Origin: an uncultured delta proteobacterium
Lineage (GTDB): Bacteria; Bdellovibrionota_C; UBA2361; OMII01
Assembly: GCA_903920005.1 (NCBI GenBank)
Contig: CAIXKI010000077.1
Coordinates: forward strand, 1-35,368
Direction: 5' to 3'
DNA length: 35,368 nucleotides
In this document: one piece after another, positions 16,655-25,341 of the stretch
How positions within the stretch are numbered: position 1 is the stretch's first letter
How the letters are laid out: every line of letters begins with the position of its first letter
The notes under the pieces: generated by a model
Seen by the model: the letters and a program-made list of their open reading frames with translations, nothing else
Told to the model about the DNA's origin: nothing
Database searches by the model: none
Made by a program: the position numbers and the translations under genes

Positions 16655-17094
16655 CACCGTACTTCCTCCGGACTAACGTATCCTACCGACGAAGAGCTTC
16701 CACGGTTTCCACCGAGCTGCGACTCAAGTTCGAACGAATCTGTAAGAGCCCAAGAATCCTTCTTCACCTTGAGGTAGTAATAGTGAGCGGGAACGAGGTC
16801 ACCGTGCGAATTCAGATGGTCAGGAACCCACATTAACCGTACAACCGCGGGCATCATAACCGGATTGTTTGGCTGCGGATCCTGGGCGCGCTGATACGTC
16901 CCCATAGCCTCTAGGGCCTCACGGGCGCTCTCTCCCTTTCCGCCAGTATCATTGAGCGCGGCGTCATTCTTCTGCCCGAGATACGCTACCTCGGAGGGAG
17001 TCTCATAAAATGGGTTAAAGAACGCCCCCACACTAGAGCACCCTGAGAGAATCCCTGCACCACACACCATCATCGAGAGTCGTATCGCTTTCAT
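16654..17094 (-). CDS. traV: TraV-like outer-membrane lipoprotein of the T4SS core
   Basis: A 146-aa lipoprotein with lipobox LSG-Cys near residue 19. Residues around 93-125 (RLMWVPDHLNSHGDLVP followed by YYYLKVKKDSWAL) fit the conserved TraV segment, in which a W(I/V)xP motif is followed by an aspartate-containing region and ends in a V..(D/K)xxW block. TraV anchors the TraK-TraB core complex of F-type systems in the outer membrane, as VirB7 does elsewhere. Its place right after traB-like and before traC-like is the F order. A GTG at 17103 is in frame, but the ATG at 17094 has a better position behind GGTGAG. The Cys-rich features of some TraV proteins are missing. Confidence 0.75.
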   Translation of the reverse strand: MKAIRLSMMVCGAGILSGCSSVGAFFNPFYETPSEVAYLGQKNDAALNDTGGKGESAREALEAMGTYQRAQDPQPNNPVMMPAVVRLMWVPDHLNSHGDLVPAHYYYLKVKKDSWALTDSFELESQLGGNRGSSSSVGYVSPEEVR

Positions 17095-17112
17095 ATCTCT
17101 CACCTCACCACC

Positions 17113-18276
17113 TTAATCCAACGACGCGTAAACAACCGAAGGATCTTCTTCGTCGAGCTGTTCAAGCAGCTCTGGAATCGCTATTGATTGCGAGAATACC
17201 GCTGTAGCCTCGCGACCTGATAATACCTGCACGACGGGAACCAACTGAGAGAGACGGTCCTTGATAATCGCCTGCCACTCTGTAGCAGTCGATGAAAGCG
17301 CCACGCCACCTGCGTACTTACCCACATCCCCCTGATCAACCGTCGAATACTGACTTCCATTCGCGTACACACGGTTCTGAACGTTTGCAGCTGCGATTCC
17401 CTGTCCTAATCCGGCGAGTCCACCTGCCATACCCGCGCCTACGATTGCTTTACCGATCGGGTCGATAAGGACACCTTCAAGTCCTCGGATGCCGTCCTCA
17501 CCAACGATCCACCCGTCGATCGGAAACTCCTTACGCTTTCCGCTTGGGAGTCGGATGCTCAACCGGGTAAGTCGGAAGAGCACTCGGGAATCGGTGAGCG
17601 ATCCCTGAGCGGCCGCGATGATGCGAGCCTCTCCAAGGGGAACTGCGTTACCGTCTGGACCCATCACGTTACTAATGAGCTTGAGAACTACCGGGTATGG
17701 GGTTCCGTCCGTCGGCGCGTTCACACCGGCCAGGAGCTTCACGCGGACCGAATCACCAGGCATCAAGGCTGCGAGCTTCGGCTTAATCGGCGGAGCGGGC
17801 GGCGCGGCAACCTCCTCAACGACACCAAGCCCCTCTAGCTCCTCTGGAGGCGCACCGATCAGATCGGGCGCCGTGACATCTCCGATATTGCGCGGACCGG
17901 TCGACGCAGGCTGAGCGGAGCCAGCGGAATTTTGCAGCTCGGCCATTCGCTCAAGGAGCTTTTTGAATATCTCCGCTGTCGTCTCTTCGAACTCTTTCAT
18001 CGCCTTCTTCTGAGAATCGACATCGTCTCGCAAGGCATTACTCTGGGTGGTCAATTGATTCAACTGACCGTTAAATCGCTCGATGAGGTCGGTCCATCGC
18101 TCATTCGGGTCGTTAAGGGTCTCTTCCTCTTTGGGCTTTGGGGCCTTGCGGGTACGACGGGGGGTATTGTCCGCGAAGCTCAGATACATCAGCCCGACCA
18201 CAAGGAGACCAGCGACCACCTGGGTCTTCCGGTCGCTCCTTAATCGCATTGGTAGATCTTTTAAAAACTGACCCAT
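17113..18276 (-). CDS. traB: TraB/VirB10-like T4SS core-complex protein
   Basis: A 387-aa protein with the TraB layout. A short basic cytoplasmic N-terminus is followed by one transmembrane helix at about 19-35 and a coiled coil at about 52-117. A Pro-rich linker then leads to a C-terminal domain from about 170 onward, with the VRVKLLAGV, PVVLKLISN and GEARIIAAAQGSL segments of VirB10/TrbI beta-barrel domains. A Gly/Ala-rich amphipathic helix (GAGMAGGLAGLGQG, near 285) fits the antenna region that crosses the outer membrane in VirB10. TraB spans from the inner to the outer membrane and passes the ATP signal to the pore. It lies between the TraK-like and TraV-like genes, 9-17 bases from each, with AGGTGG before its ATG. 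Confidence 0.9.
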   Translation of the reverse strand: MGQFLKDLPMRLRSDRKTQVVAGLLVVGLMYLSFADNTPRRTRKAPKPKEEETLNDPNERWTDLIERFNGQLNQLTTQSNALRDDVDSQKKAMKEFEETTAEIFKKLLERMAELQNSAGSAQPASTGPRNIGDVTAPDLIGAPPEELEGLGVVEEVAAPPAPPIKPKLAALMPGDSVRVKLLAGVNAPTDGTPYPVVLKLISNVMGPDGNAVPLGEARIIAAAQGSLTDSRVLFRLTRLSIRLPSGKRKEFPIDGWIVGEDGIRGLEGVLIDPIGKAIVGAGMAGGLAGLGQGIAAANVQNRVYANGSQYSTVDQGDVGKYAGGVALSSTATEWQAIIKDRLSQLVPVVQVLSGREATAVFSQSIAIPELLEQLDEEDPSVVYASLD

Positions 18277-18293
18277 AAAGCCACCTACTACTC

Positions 18294-19103
18294 TTATCGA
18301 GCTCTCGTTACGATATAGACCTTAGCGTTGTGTTTGCCTGAAATTTGCTCCGCCCCGTTAAGAGGGCGAGCCGCAAGCTCCCAACTCGACGACGACACCG
18401 CTCGCGTTCCGTCTATACGGAATGTAGCGGCATTTATCTTTTGAGACTGATCGAGGAGGTTAGTCGTATCAAGAACGTAGCCCCAGAGGTTGGGACCGAT
18501 AAAGATCTTGTCGATCTTTGCAATAATCGCCCCATCGCTCACGATCGTCTGCCCCTTGTACCGCTCACTGAGCGTATACCCTGGGACAGCTTTCTTTCCG
18601 AACTCAGACACGAGAACCATCTCGCGCATAAGACCTGAAACCTTACTTGCTGGAGCGTATTCGTATGAGCGCTCTTTGAACGGAGCCGGCTCCTCTTCCT
18701 CCACACCAAGAGCCCCTTTCCCGTCGGACACTACAACTTGCGCGTCCCGTGGGTTATCCGAATTAGCTCGACGAATTCTGACCGGATACGAACGCCCATC
18801 ATCAAGCCGAACGAGAATAGCTTCTCCATTCTCATTCATGCTCTCTTTTCCGAACACGACCAACGACGAATCTTTCTTATCGAGCGCGATACCCGCGTTC
18901 GAGTTCTTAAATCCATCCTTAATTTTGCCACCCTCAAAGATTATCTCTGTTGGCTCACCAACGTTCACCCAGATCTCTACCTCTCCTTGGCCAGTAGTAT
19001 ACTCCACATCTCGGGCATACGCGGCCGAGAGGGGGTTGAGTAGGGAGCTCGCTGTGGTTACCACCACTATCAGCCATCGCATATTTTGCGTTACCGTCTT
19101 CAT
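18294..19103 (-). CDS. traK: TraK/VirB9-like T4SS core-complex protein
   Basis: A secreted protein of about 269 residues with a signal peptide ending near SAAYA. The N-terminal part has the (V)NVGEPTEIIFEGGKI segment typical of TraK/VirB9/TraN proteins, where a G.P..I.F motif opens the first beta domain. The C-terminal part (IDKIFIGPNLWGYVLDTTNLLDQSQ...FRIDGTRAVSSSSW) looks like the TraK C-terminal domain that binds TraV and TraB. Two ATGs lie six bases apart. The second, at 19103, has AGGAG at the normal seven-base distance, while the first (19109) is only one base from it. The gene starts just after the TraE-like stop. TraK forms the outer ring of the core complex. Confidence 0.85.
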   Translation of the reverse strand: MKTVTQNMRWLIVVVTTASSLLNPLSAAYARDVEYTTGQGEVEIWVNVGEPTEIIFEGGKIKDGFKNSNAGIALDKKDSSLVVFGKESMNENGEAILVRLDDGRSYPVRIRRANSDNPRDAQVVVSDGKGALGVEEEEPAPFKERSYEYAPASKVSGLMREMVLVSEFGKKAVPGYTLSERYKGQTIVSDGAIIAKIDKIFIGPNLWGYVLDTTNLLDQSQKINAATFRIDGTRAVSSSSWELAARPLNGAEQISGKHNAKVYIVTRAR

Positions 19104-19114
19104 CGTCATACTCC

Positions 19115-19813
19115 TTATTGATTCACGTTCCCCGGCTCAGCCTTTTCGTTTTCGGCATTGGCCTTAAATTGTACGTTCGTCACTACGATGCCGTACGGAT
19201 TGAGTGGATTTCGCGGGATTGTCGAGAGGGTCACGGTGAAGCGACTCGTAACTGTAGGAAGTGGGCTTCCAGCGATCACTTTCCAGCGCTCTCCGATGAG
19301 ATTTACGATAACGTCGTTACCATCACGAGAGATCTTTGTCCGAAGGGGATCCACAAAGAACACCTGCGTGCGAGCCGTGCTCTCGATCGCGCCGAGCTCT
19401 CCAGCCATCATCTCCTCGGTGAACTTAGTATACAGCGGCTCTTTCAACATCGACCGCGCTACCGTGAATTGGTTGCGAGCGGTTCCAGGTTGATAGGTGG
19501 CTATGAGATTAACGTAGGTATTAGCCGCGTTAATAAACTCCGTATCTGGAATATCCTGCGCGGCATGCACGCCAGGTTCAGGCTTTGACGGTACGGTTAG
19601 GTTAATCTCTCGAGTACTCCACATAACGATTGAGAAAACGATCGCGACCAACGTCGCTGGAAATTGTATGAGGGAGAGTGACCGCCACATCAGCGCCTGG
19701 TCTTTGTAGTTCTCCCAGAGGCGAATCGTATCGCTCTCAGATCGGGTAGCCGACAGCTTCGTCTCAGCCACGACGTCCTTCATGTTTTGAGCGGCGTCTT
19801 TCACCTTCTTCAT
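19115..19813 (-). CDS. traE: TraE/VirB8/DotI-like inner-membrane T4SS protein
   Basis: A 232-aa bitopic protein. A charged cytoplasmic N-terminus of about 45 residues is followed by one transmembrane helix (about 46-66) and a periplasmic domain with the NTF2-like VirB8 pattern, including a helix-rich start and strands such as TQVFFVDPLRTKISRDGNDVIVNLIGERW. F TraE has the same layout, with a shorter cytoplasmic part. The longer N-terminus and the final strand (NPYGIVVTNVQFKA) also recall DotI/IcmL. VirB8-type proteins organise assembly at the inner membrane. It lies between the TraL-position gene (26 bases) and the TraK-like gene (a few bases). Confidence 0.8.
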   Translation of the reverse strand: MKKVKDAAQNMKDVVAETKLSATRSESDTIRLWENYKDQALMWRSLSLIQFPATLVAIVFSIVMWSTREINLTVPSKPEPGVHAAQDIPDTEFINAANTYVNLIATYQPGTARNQFTVARSMLKEPLYTKFTEEMMAGELGAIESTARTQVFFVDPLRTKISRDGNDVIVNLIGERWKVIAGSPLPTVTSRFTVTLSTIPRNPLNPYGIVVTNVQFKANAENEKAEPGNVNQ

Positions 19814-19839
19814 AAGAAACCCTGATACTTTAAACCCTA

Positions 19840-20244
19840 TTAAAACCTTCTTAAGCCCGCCGACTCTGTAGCCTTCATATGGCGAAGATCTTCAAGCCCC
19901 AGTTGCGAATACATACTCGTCTTGCCAACCTCAGAGATCCGTCCGCCGCTCCAACGAGGTTGCAATTTCGCCGGAGCCGGAATTCCCGGAGGCGCAAACC
20001 CGCATGAAACCATGCACATGTTCCTGACCCCTCTCTCTTCATCCGGGAACTGTTTCCGCAAGTACGCCATTCCAAGCGTCGTCGCGATCCATACAATCAC
20101 CAGAATGGGCATGGCCGTCGCTGGCTTCTCAAACGCGCTACTCGCAAGGAACGACGTCATGAGACCCGCGAGCCACTCAAACATCTTGCAGCCGGCGAAT
20201 GACCAGTCTTCATTCAAGCAAGGTATGACATCACCACTGTCCAT
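19840..20244 (-). CDS. Small membrane protein in the TraL position
   Basis: A 134-aa protein with one confident transmembrane helix (about residues 47-65, PILVIVWIATTLGMAYL) and perhaps an amphipathic helix before it (about 22-38). The segment after the helix (YLRKQFPDEERGVRN, then GFAPPGIPAP) is compatible with TraL proteins of F-type systems, which are short, have a membrane helix followed by a basic loop, and end in a Pro-containing tail. Its order before TraE-, TraK-, TraB- and TraV-like genes supports that role. The sequence match alone is weak. AGAGG lies ten bases before the ATG. Confidence 0.6.
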   Translation of the reverse strand: MDSGDVIPCLNEDWSFAGCKMFEWLAGLMTSFLASSAFEKPATAMPILVIVWIATTLGMAYLRKQFPDEERGVRNMCMVSCGFAPPGIPAPAKLQPRWSGGRISEVGKTSMYSQLGLEDLRHMKATESAGLRRF

Positions 20245-20278
20245 GTTCGTTCGTGCCTCTTTAAGTAATCTTCACTTC

Positions 20279-20728
20279 CTACTTATGTGCTTCAGGTAAA
20301 AGCCTCGGATCTGCCTCAAACTTTATCCCCCCTTTGGTTGCGCGAGGTTGAGGATCGAGTACTCGGTCTAGGTCCTCCGCGCGATCAATGAGCGTATTTC
20401 TCCATCGGACTGGATCTAACAACTCATTAGGACTTGCGATCTTTCTTCCCTTATCAAATTCATTAAGCGCAGTTATCAAGAGATTTCGCGCCCTTGCGTA
20501 ATGGGCGGTCGCCTCTATCGTCTCCTCCTGGCTCGCCTGGCCTAAACTAACGCCGATTACGGGTTTCACCGACCCGTCATGCCCCGAACCTGCCCCCCCT
20601 CCGCGGGCGGACCTCTCGGACCTCGACCCTGAATGGGGCTCTTGGCCCAACTGCCCACCGTCGGCGTAAGCCGTTGAAGTAAGAATTCCTAGTACTGCCA
20701 ACCCTGCTACAAGACATCGTTTCGTCAT
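20279..20728 (-). CDS. Small periplasmic protein, first gene of the T4SS operon
   Basis: A 149-aa protein with a clear Sec signal (cleavage after STAYA, about residue 22). A Gly/Ser/Arg-rich, probably disordered stretch is followed by an alpha-helical half (QEETIEATAHYARARNLLITALNEF...) that includes a basic, Pro-containing end. No family is recognised and no cysteine remains after the signal. It has a strong ribosome binding site (AAAGGTGAG, three bases before the ATG) and is 34 bases ahead of the TraL-position gene, so it opens the minus-strand operon facing the coupling-protein genes. It may be an accessory assembly factor. Confidence 0.65.
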   Translation of the reverse strand: MTKRCLVAGLAVLGILTSTAYADGGQLGQEPHSGSRSERSARGGGAGSGHDGSVKPVIGVSLGQASQEETIEATAHYARARNLLITALNEFDKGRKIASPNELLDPVRWRNTLIDRAEDLDRVLDPQPRATKGGIKFEADPRLLPEAHK

Positions 20729-21126
20729 GGTCTCACCTTTGTAAGCCAGCCCTTCTAGTGAGTTACCCCCAAAAACGCGGGCAACCTCAAGGAATCTGGT
20801 ACTGCCGGAATCTCCAGCTATTTCGTAAATGCGTAAATGTACCGAAGTACTATCTGAGGGTTACTCGAGGTCCCATACGGGGACCACCAGCACCTTCTGG
20901 AATGGTATGAAACGAACTAATGAAAACGTGTCCTAAAACTTAATGTCCGGTCGTATAAAGAGTGAGCTAGAAGGGTCGGATGAGGCCCTTAACCCCTCTT
21001 TTAGCGACGTTAGGGATTAGGGCAGCTCGGTAGAGAGCGGCGCAAGCTGCTTGATCTAGGTCGTCTACGAGCCTAGACTTCTACCGGGTCTTTTAGCGGT
21101 TATTGTGAGAGGTTTTAAGGAGATTT
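20729..21126. promoter_or_regulatory. Divergent regulatory region with a structured leader
   Basis: This 398-base gap separates the two divergent T4SS operons and must hold the promoters of both. A hairpin GGTCCC/GGGACC lies at 20869-20885. A tandem GTAAATG(C/T) repeat lies around 20825-20840. On the plus strand a TATAAA at 20954-20959 is a candidate -10 without a good -35. Downstream of it are three neighbouring inverted repeats: GCCCT...AGGGC (20985-21023), GCAGCT/AGCTGC (21022-21050) and TCTAGG/CCTAGA (21055-21077). They end 50 bases before the GTG, which is preceded by AAGGAG. The series of stems suggests attenuation or an operator. Confidence 0.4.
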
Positions 21127-23166
21127 GTGGCAGGCGAGGGACTTCCCACACCACAACAGCAGGACCTGAGCTGGCTCCGTAGCGGGGGTAGAGGCTCAGG
21201 GGGGGCGAGAATTATCGCGAAGCTCATCTTGATGGGCGCAGGCACTGTCGTTGCCGTGCTCCTGCTCGTACTCGCCCTCCATCAGGTCAACGGAGGCGAG
21301 ACCGAAACCGAACACCTCATCTCTACCCTGAATCAGGTCCGCGACCCCTGGGCGCAGGATCTCGCCAATGATATGACGAGTTACCGAACATGGATCGAGA
21401 ACCATGGTATCGGAGCCGAGCTTGCACTCTTTGATGACATCTCTGGTTTCCTCCTTCGAAGCGTCCTTACAACAGACGGGTCCCCGCAAGAATCGCTACT
21501 TAGCGCGATCTTTGTGTCGGCTCATGAAGGGCTGATCCGATTCTCATTTCTCATCATCGCATCCCTTCGTCTGTGGATCGTTACCTGCATCCTGACCTTC
21601 TACTTCGGCTATACGATGCTTAAGCCTTACAGCGGCGATGATGTCCTCGGACAGACCGGAAATGGAAGGCTCTTTTACTCTGGCGCGCGCGCTGGGCTCG
21701 ATTACCTAAGTGCCTCAGGCGCTCCTGACGTTCTTGTGCGAGGACTCGCGTGCCCAGCAGAGGCTTCTCGCCCGGAAGTTCACGCCTCAGCTCTCTGGAA
21801 GACGCTAGCCCAATTCAACGCTCAGAGCCGAACGAACGAATCCCTAATCGCTATCATCATAAAGCACGGTGAAATAGCGCCCTTCGTCGCGCGCTTTGAA
21901 GATGAGGGAATCCTGGCAAAAACGTATACGGGAGCCATGCTTAAGGGATACGTGAACGAAGTGCTTCACGTCGGTCTTACGCTTCACGCGGGCTACGCGG
22001 ACGGGACATTTGACGACCCAAGTACACTCCCACCCGAAAAACCATCGATGGATGAAAAAGACTACGCGAAACTACTTCAAGCCGCGCTCAATAGAGTCAT
22101 CCTCCCAGACCTTAAAGAGCTTATTGGACAACTTCCAGCCAAGGATATTGCCACCTTCATCCTTGCCCTTGAGAGCGGTAAGGTGCTTGCTCATTCCTTT
22201 GAAGGCGGTAAGTGGACCAGAAAATCTAATTTCCCTCAGCTAAGCGCGCGGGCAGTTCTGCATTCAGTTCTCGCGTACCCGGAGGAATATGAGTTTGAGG
22301 CGCGCCACCGTATTCGTCACGCATTAGTATACGCCTCTCGCTCGAGCTCGTTTGCCGCGGTTCGAATGCCTCAAGGGATGGAACCGACAGCGTGGGCGAT
22401 GCGCCAGTGGGCAGAGGTACTTCTCGCGTGCCCCCATGAAGCGCGAGATATCATCGACGAGGTCGAGCTCGTCGGACTAACCCGCGCCATGCATCGTGCG
22501 TGGGAATCAGAGGTTCTTCCACGTATCAGTTCGATCGTCCCGGACCTCACGACGACCTGCTACACGACGATTTCAAACCTCTTTTTCGTTCCAGTTGGAA
22601 CGCTGGTTACCCTCCTACGCAAAACCATCGGCGTAAACCAATTCTCACGACTTACAGAGCTCAGCGCCTTGGTAAGCGCGAAGCAGAAAGCGTTGTACGA
22701 CAAAGTGAATCAAGGCGAGGATTCTGGGATCGCGGCACGCACCTTCGACCGAGTGCTTGCGCCCCTCTCAGATCGCGAGATTTCGTCCCTCGCGGAGCTG
22801 CATGGAGTAGAGGCGGACGATCTCCGTGCGTGGTCTGCCATGAGAAACATCCTCGTCTCCCAGGGATGGCTCGCCAGAAGAGTGGGGGACTACACAGTTC
22901 CTGAAAGCTCCGTCATCTTTTCGGTTTTCAAAGCGCCTCCCGGGTATCCAGCGGCTAACGCGCTCGGGTTCTTCGGCAAGTCAGGCTTAGTACCTCTTCG
23001 TGGAGGAAAGTTCGCCGAGGCGTGGGGACAGATGTGGGACGCCCGATTTCAATCGTTTCAACGCGCGACGATGTCAGAGAGCCGAGAAGAGTTCGATAGG
23101 CAGATGAGGGGAATTAAAGACGAGAATAAAGAGGAAGAAGCAGGCATCCTTGCGCCGACCGTGTGA
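21127..23166 (+). CDS. Membrane protein coupled to the T4SS coupling ATPase (possible DotM/TrbA analogue)
   Basis: A 679-aa protein with GTG start and AAGGAG four bases upstream. The N-terminal 165 residues carry two to three membrane helices (about 32-54 and 125-155) around a periplasmic loop of roughly 75 residues. The rest is a large cytoplasmic, mostly helical domain. A central block (FPQLSARAVLHSVLAY, then RIRHALVYASRSSSFAAVRM and WAMRQWAEVLLA) looks strongly conserved. Type IVB systems have a DotM/IcmP (TrbA) membrane protein with a similar topology encoded next to the coupling ATPase DotL, but those are about 380 aa. An alternative is a membrane-bound HD-like or TraI_2-like domain; no intact HD motif is visible. 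The neighbour relation is clear, but the family is not. Confidence 0.55.
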   Translation: MAGEGLPTPQQQDLSWLRSGGRGSGGARIIAKLILMGAGTVVAVLLLVLALHQVNGGETETEHLISTLNQVRDPWAQDLANDMTSYRTWIENHGIGAELALFDDISGFLLRSVLTTDGSPQESLLSAIFVSAHEGLIRFSFLIIASLRLWIVTCILTFYFGYTMLKPYSGDDVLGQTGNGRLFYSGARAGLDYLSASGAPDVLVRGLACPAEASRPEVHASALWKTLAQFNAQSRTNESLIAIIIKHGEIAPFVARFEDEGILAKTYTGAMLKGYVNEVLHVGLTLHAGYADGTFDDPSTLPPEKPSMDEKDYAKLLQAALNRVILPDLKELIGQLPAKDIATFILALESGKVLAHSFEGGKWTRKSNFPQLSARAVLHSVLAYPEEYEFEARHRIRHALVYASRSSSFAAVRMPQGMEPTAWAMRQWAEVLLACPHEARDIIDEVELVGLTRAMHRAWESEVLPRISSIVPDLTTTCYTTISNLFFVPVGTLVTLLRKTIGVNQFSRLTELSALVSAKQKALYDKVNQGEDSGIAARTFDRVLAPLSDREISSLAELHGVEADDLRAWSAMRNILVSQGWLARRVGDYTVPESSVIFSVFKAPPGYPAANALGFFGKSGLVPLRGGKFAEAWGQMWDARFQSFQRATMSESREEFDRQMRGIKDENKEEEAGILAPTV

Positions 23167-23184
23167 ACAACTTCATAAAAGTGT

Positions 23185-25341
23185 ATGGCTAGAAACTACA
23201 AACGCACCGACCATCAAGCGCTCCGCGAGGAAGAGCTTAAACGCTCGCTTCTTCGAAGTGGCATGATTTCCGCTGGAGTTTTCGGAGCCGCGCTCTCTCC
23301 ACTTTTAAGTGGAGCGGATCCCGCGCTGCTCATGGGACTCGGATTTCTTCCCGCGGCGGTCCTCGGCAATGCGGCATTTACCCTCGCCAAGCAACAGTCT
23401 GTTGAGAAAGCGCGCAAAGAGGAATCAACCCTACGCGGAGGAAGGGACGTGCTTGGAATGCCACCAGAGCGCGACTGTTTTGGCAAAGCTCTTAATGACG
23501 CGAGAGCCTCAGGCAAAAAGATGCTCGACCGTTACCTCGTTGGATTCGAGCTCGACTCCGGAAAGCCCCTTTGGGTCGATGATGACGAGATCTGCACTCA
23601 CGCGGCGGTATTCGCGAAAACCGGAGTGGGTAAAACTCTCTGGCTCGAGAGTCTTATCTTTCAGCAGATGGCTCGTGGACGAGCGAGCGGATGCACCTTT
23701 ATCGACGCGAAGAGAGACTCCGCGACCCTTGCCCACATCATCCTCATGGCGCTTATTACTGGTCGCATCGAAGATCTCATCATCGTCGATCCATTCGACA
23801 GCATCCACGCCTACAATTTCGTCATGACGAACCAACGTGCGGACGTGAAGGCCCGAAAGGTACTCCGAGCAGGCCTACCTCCGACATCCGACCAAAGCAC
23901 CACGAAACACTACGACCGACTCGCCGCCGATTCTATCTACCGGATGGTTCGGGCGATGGAGAGCTTTGGCCTCGCGTGGTCTATTCGGGATATCGCTGTA
24001 GCCCTCTCGGCGTTTCAACTCGCGTACCCGCACCTTCGCAATATGCTGAATAAGATCGGCGCGCGACAAGCGATGGTAGAGTTAGGCCACCTCGCGTCAA
24101 GTTATCGCAGCGTCAAAGGGGTTCTCGATACAGCGCGCATCACAGATAATTTGCGAGGTATCGCATCCGAGCTTCACGCTATTGCCGGAAGCCAAGCAGG
24201 AGAGGTTTTCTGTACAAAATACACCGACCTCGTACTCACCGACGCCATCGTTCGCGGCAAGATCATTTACTACATGCTTCCACGACTTGAGGAGGCTGAG
24301 AGCGCAGCGCGCATGGTCAAGGTGTTCCGAGAGGATCTTGAGGTGTCCATCGGAGAGATCACCTCAAGTCGTATTCACAACCTTGAGGACCCGCACCTCG
24401 TCATCATCGACGAGGGCTCCTCAACATTTGGACCGACGTGGGCAAATCTCTTTGAGCTAGCGAGACGCGGTCGATTCGCGCTGCTCTTCGGCGCTCAATC
24501 GACCGGCGGTCTCACTGACGCGGCGATGGGGTTAAGTGAAGCGTTCTATGAGCGCGTCATGGCGAACGTAAACCTGAAGGTAATGATGCGTATCGGAGAC
24601 AACCGCACCGCGTCGGACATGACCGAATGGTTCGGAAAGATAGCCTCGACCAAAAAATCAGTTGGCGCTGGTGTTACAACAGCCATCTCAAGCAATCTCC
24701 TTAAGGGCTCTCTCGATCTCGATACCCGCCGATCGGGAGGCGAATCCCAAAGTGTCAGCTACTCTGAGGCGGAGGAAGATCTGGTAAGCGCTGAGGAGTT
24801 AAAACACGAGATGTCGGCGGAGAAGGGGCTCGCATGGTTCGATCTCGGAAATGGAAAGATCGTAAAAGGGCGGTCGTTCTGGTTTAACGCCAACCTACCT
24901 GAGACATGGGAGGGGCGTGAGTTCGTCGTCCATCCGGAGCGATTTGAGGTCGACGAGATCGGACTCTCGGACTGGGTCGACGAACAGATACTCTCTCAGG
25001 AGCAGGACGAGACCTCTACTCAATTCGCTCCAAAGCCTCGACCTCAAGCGCCAGAGGGACCATCTGCCTCTGACAAAAAGACTGCCGAGCCACGCTCTGC
25101 TCCGAAAGATGAGGATCCAGGCAAACCATTTAGACTTTCAATAATGCCGTCAGGCGGGCGTCCCCGCGGGGCTGTAACGTCCATCGCCAAAACACCTCCG
25201 CCACCACCTCCCACACCTCCGCCGCAAACGCCTCCACCTCAAAAGGCGCCCGCAGCAAAAAAGGGGGGTGCGACAAAACCTCCGCCGAAATCCGAACCTC
25301 CAAAACCACCAAAGAGTGGCCCTCTAAAGTTTAGGAACTAG
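23185..25341 (+). CDS. VirD4/TraD/DotL-type coupling ATPase
   Basis: A 718-aa protein with two N-terminal membrane helices (about 26-44 and 48-66). A P-loop AKTGVGKT lies at 144-151 and a Walker B segment LVIIDEGSS at about 404-412. The RRGRFALLFGAQS segment after it is typical of VirD4-family ATPases, which recruit substrates to the T4SS channel. In type IVB DotL the same place has a DE.....A.Q/R.LGF...AGQ pattern, and the ALxxAR/RMVKVFREDLE block before Walker B also recalls DotL/TrbC. The last 100 residues are Pro/Lys-rich and disordered, which in DotL-type proteins is where adaptor proteins bind. It follows the 679-aa membrane gene by 18 bases. No relaxase gene is adjacent. Confidence 0.88.
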   Translation: MARNYKRTDHQALREEELKRSLLRSGMISAGVFGAALSPLLSGADPALLMGLGFLPAAVLGNAAFTLAKQQSVEKARKEESTLRGGRDVLGMPPERDCFGKALNDARASGKKMLDRYLVGFELDSGKPLWVDDDEICTHAAVFAKTGVGKTLWLESLIFQQMARGRASGCTFIDAKRDSATLAHIILMALITGRIEDLIIVDPFDSIHAYNFVMTNQRADVKARKVLRAGLPPTSDQSTTKHYDRLAADSIYRMVRAMESFGLAWSIRDIAVALSAFQLAYPHLRNMLNKIGARQAMVELGHLASSYRSVKGVLDTARITDNLRGIASELHAIAGSQAGEVFCTKYTDLVLTDAIVRGKIIYYMLPRLEEAESAARMVKVFREDLEVSIGEITSSRIHNLEDPHLVIIDEGSSTFGPTWANLFELARRGRFALLFGAQSTGGLTDAAMGLSEAFYERVMANVNLKVMMRIGDNRTASDMTEWFGKIASTKKSVGAGVTTAISSNLLKGSLDLDTRRSGGESQSVSYSEAEEDLVSAEELKHEMSAEKGLAWFDLGNGKIVKGRSFWFNANLPETWEGREFVVHPERFEVDEIGLSDWVDEQILSQEQDETSTQFAPKPRPQAPEGPSASDKKTAEPRSAPKDEDPGKPFRLSIMPSGGRPRGAVTSIAKTPPPPPPTPPPQTPPPQKAPAAKKGGATKPPPKSEPPKPPKSGPLKFRN

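Noticed and set aside
10320-25341. Calling the system a conjugative element
   Set aside because: No relaxase, origin of transfer, integrase or replication gene is seen in the window, so transfer of DNA cannot be claimed.
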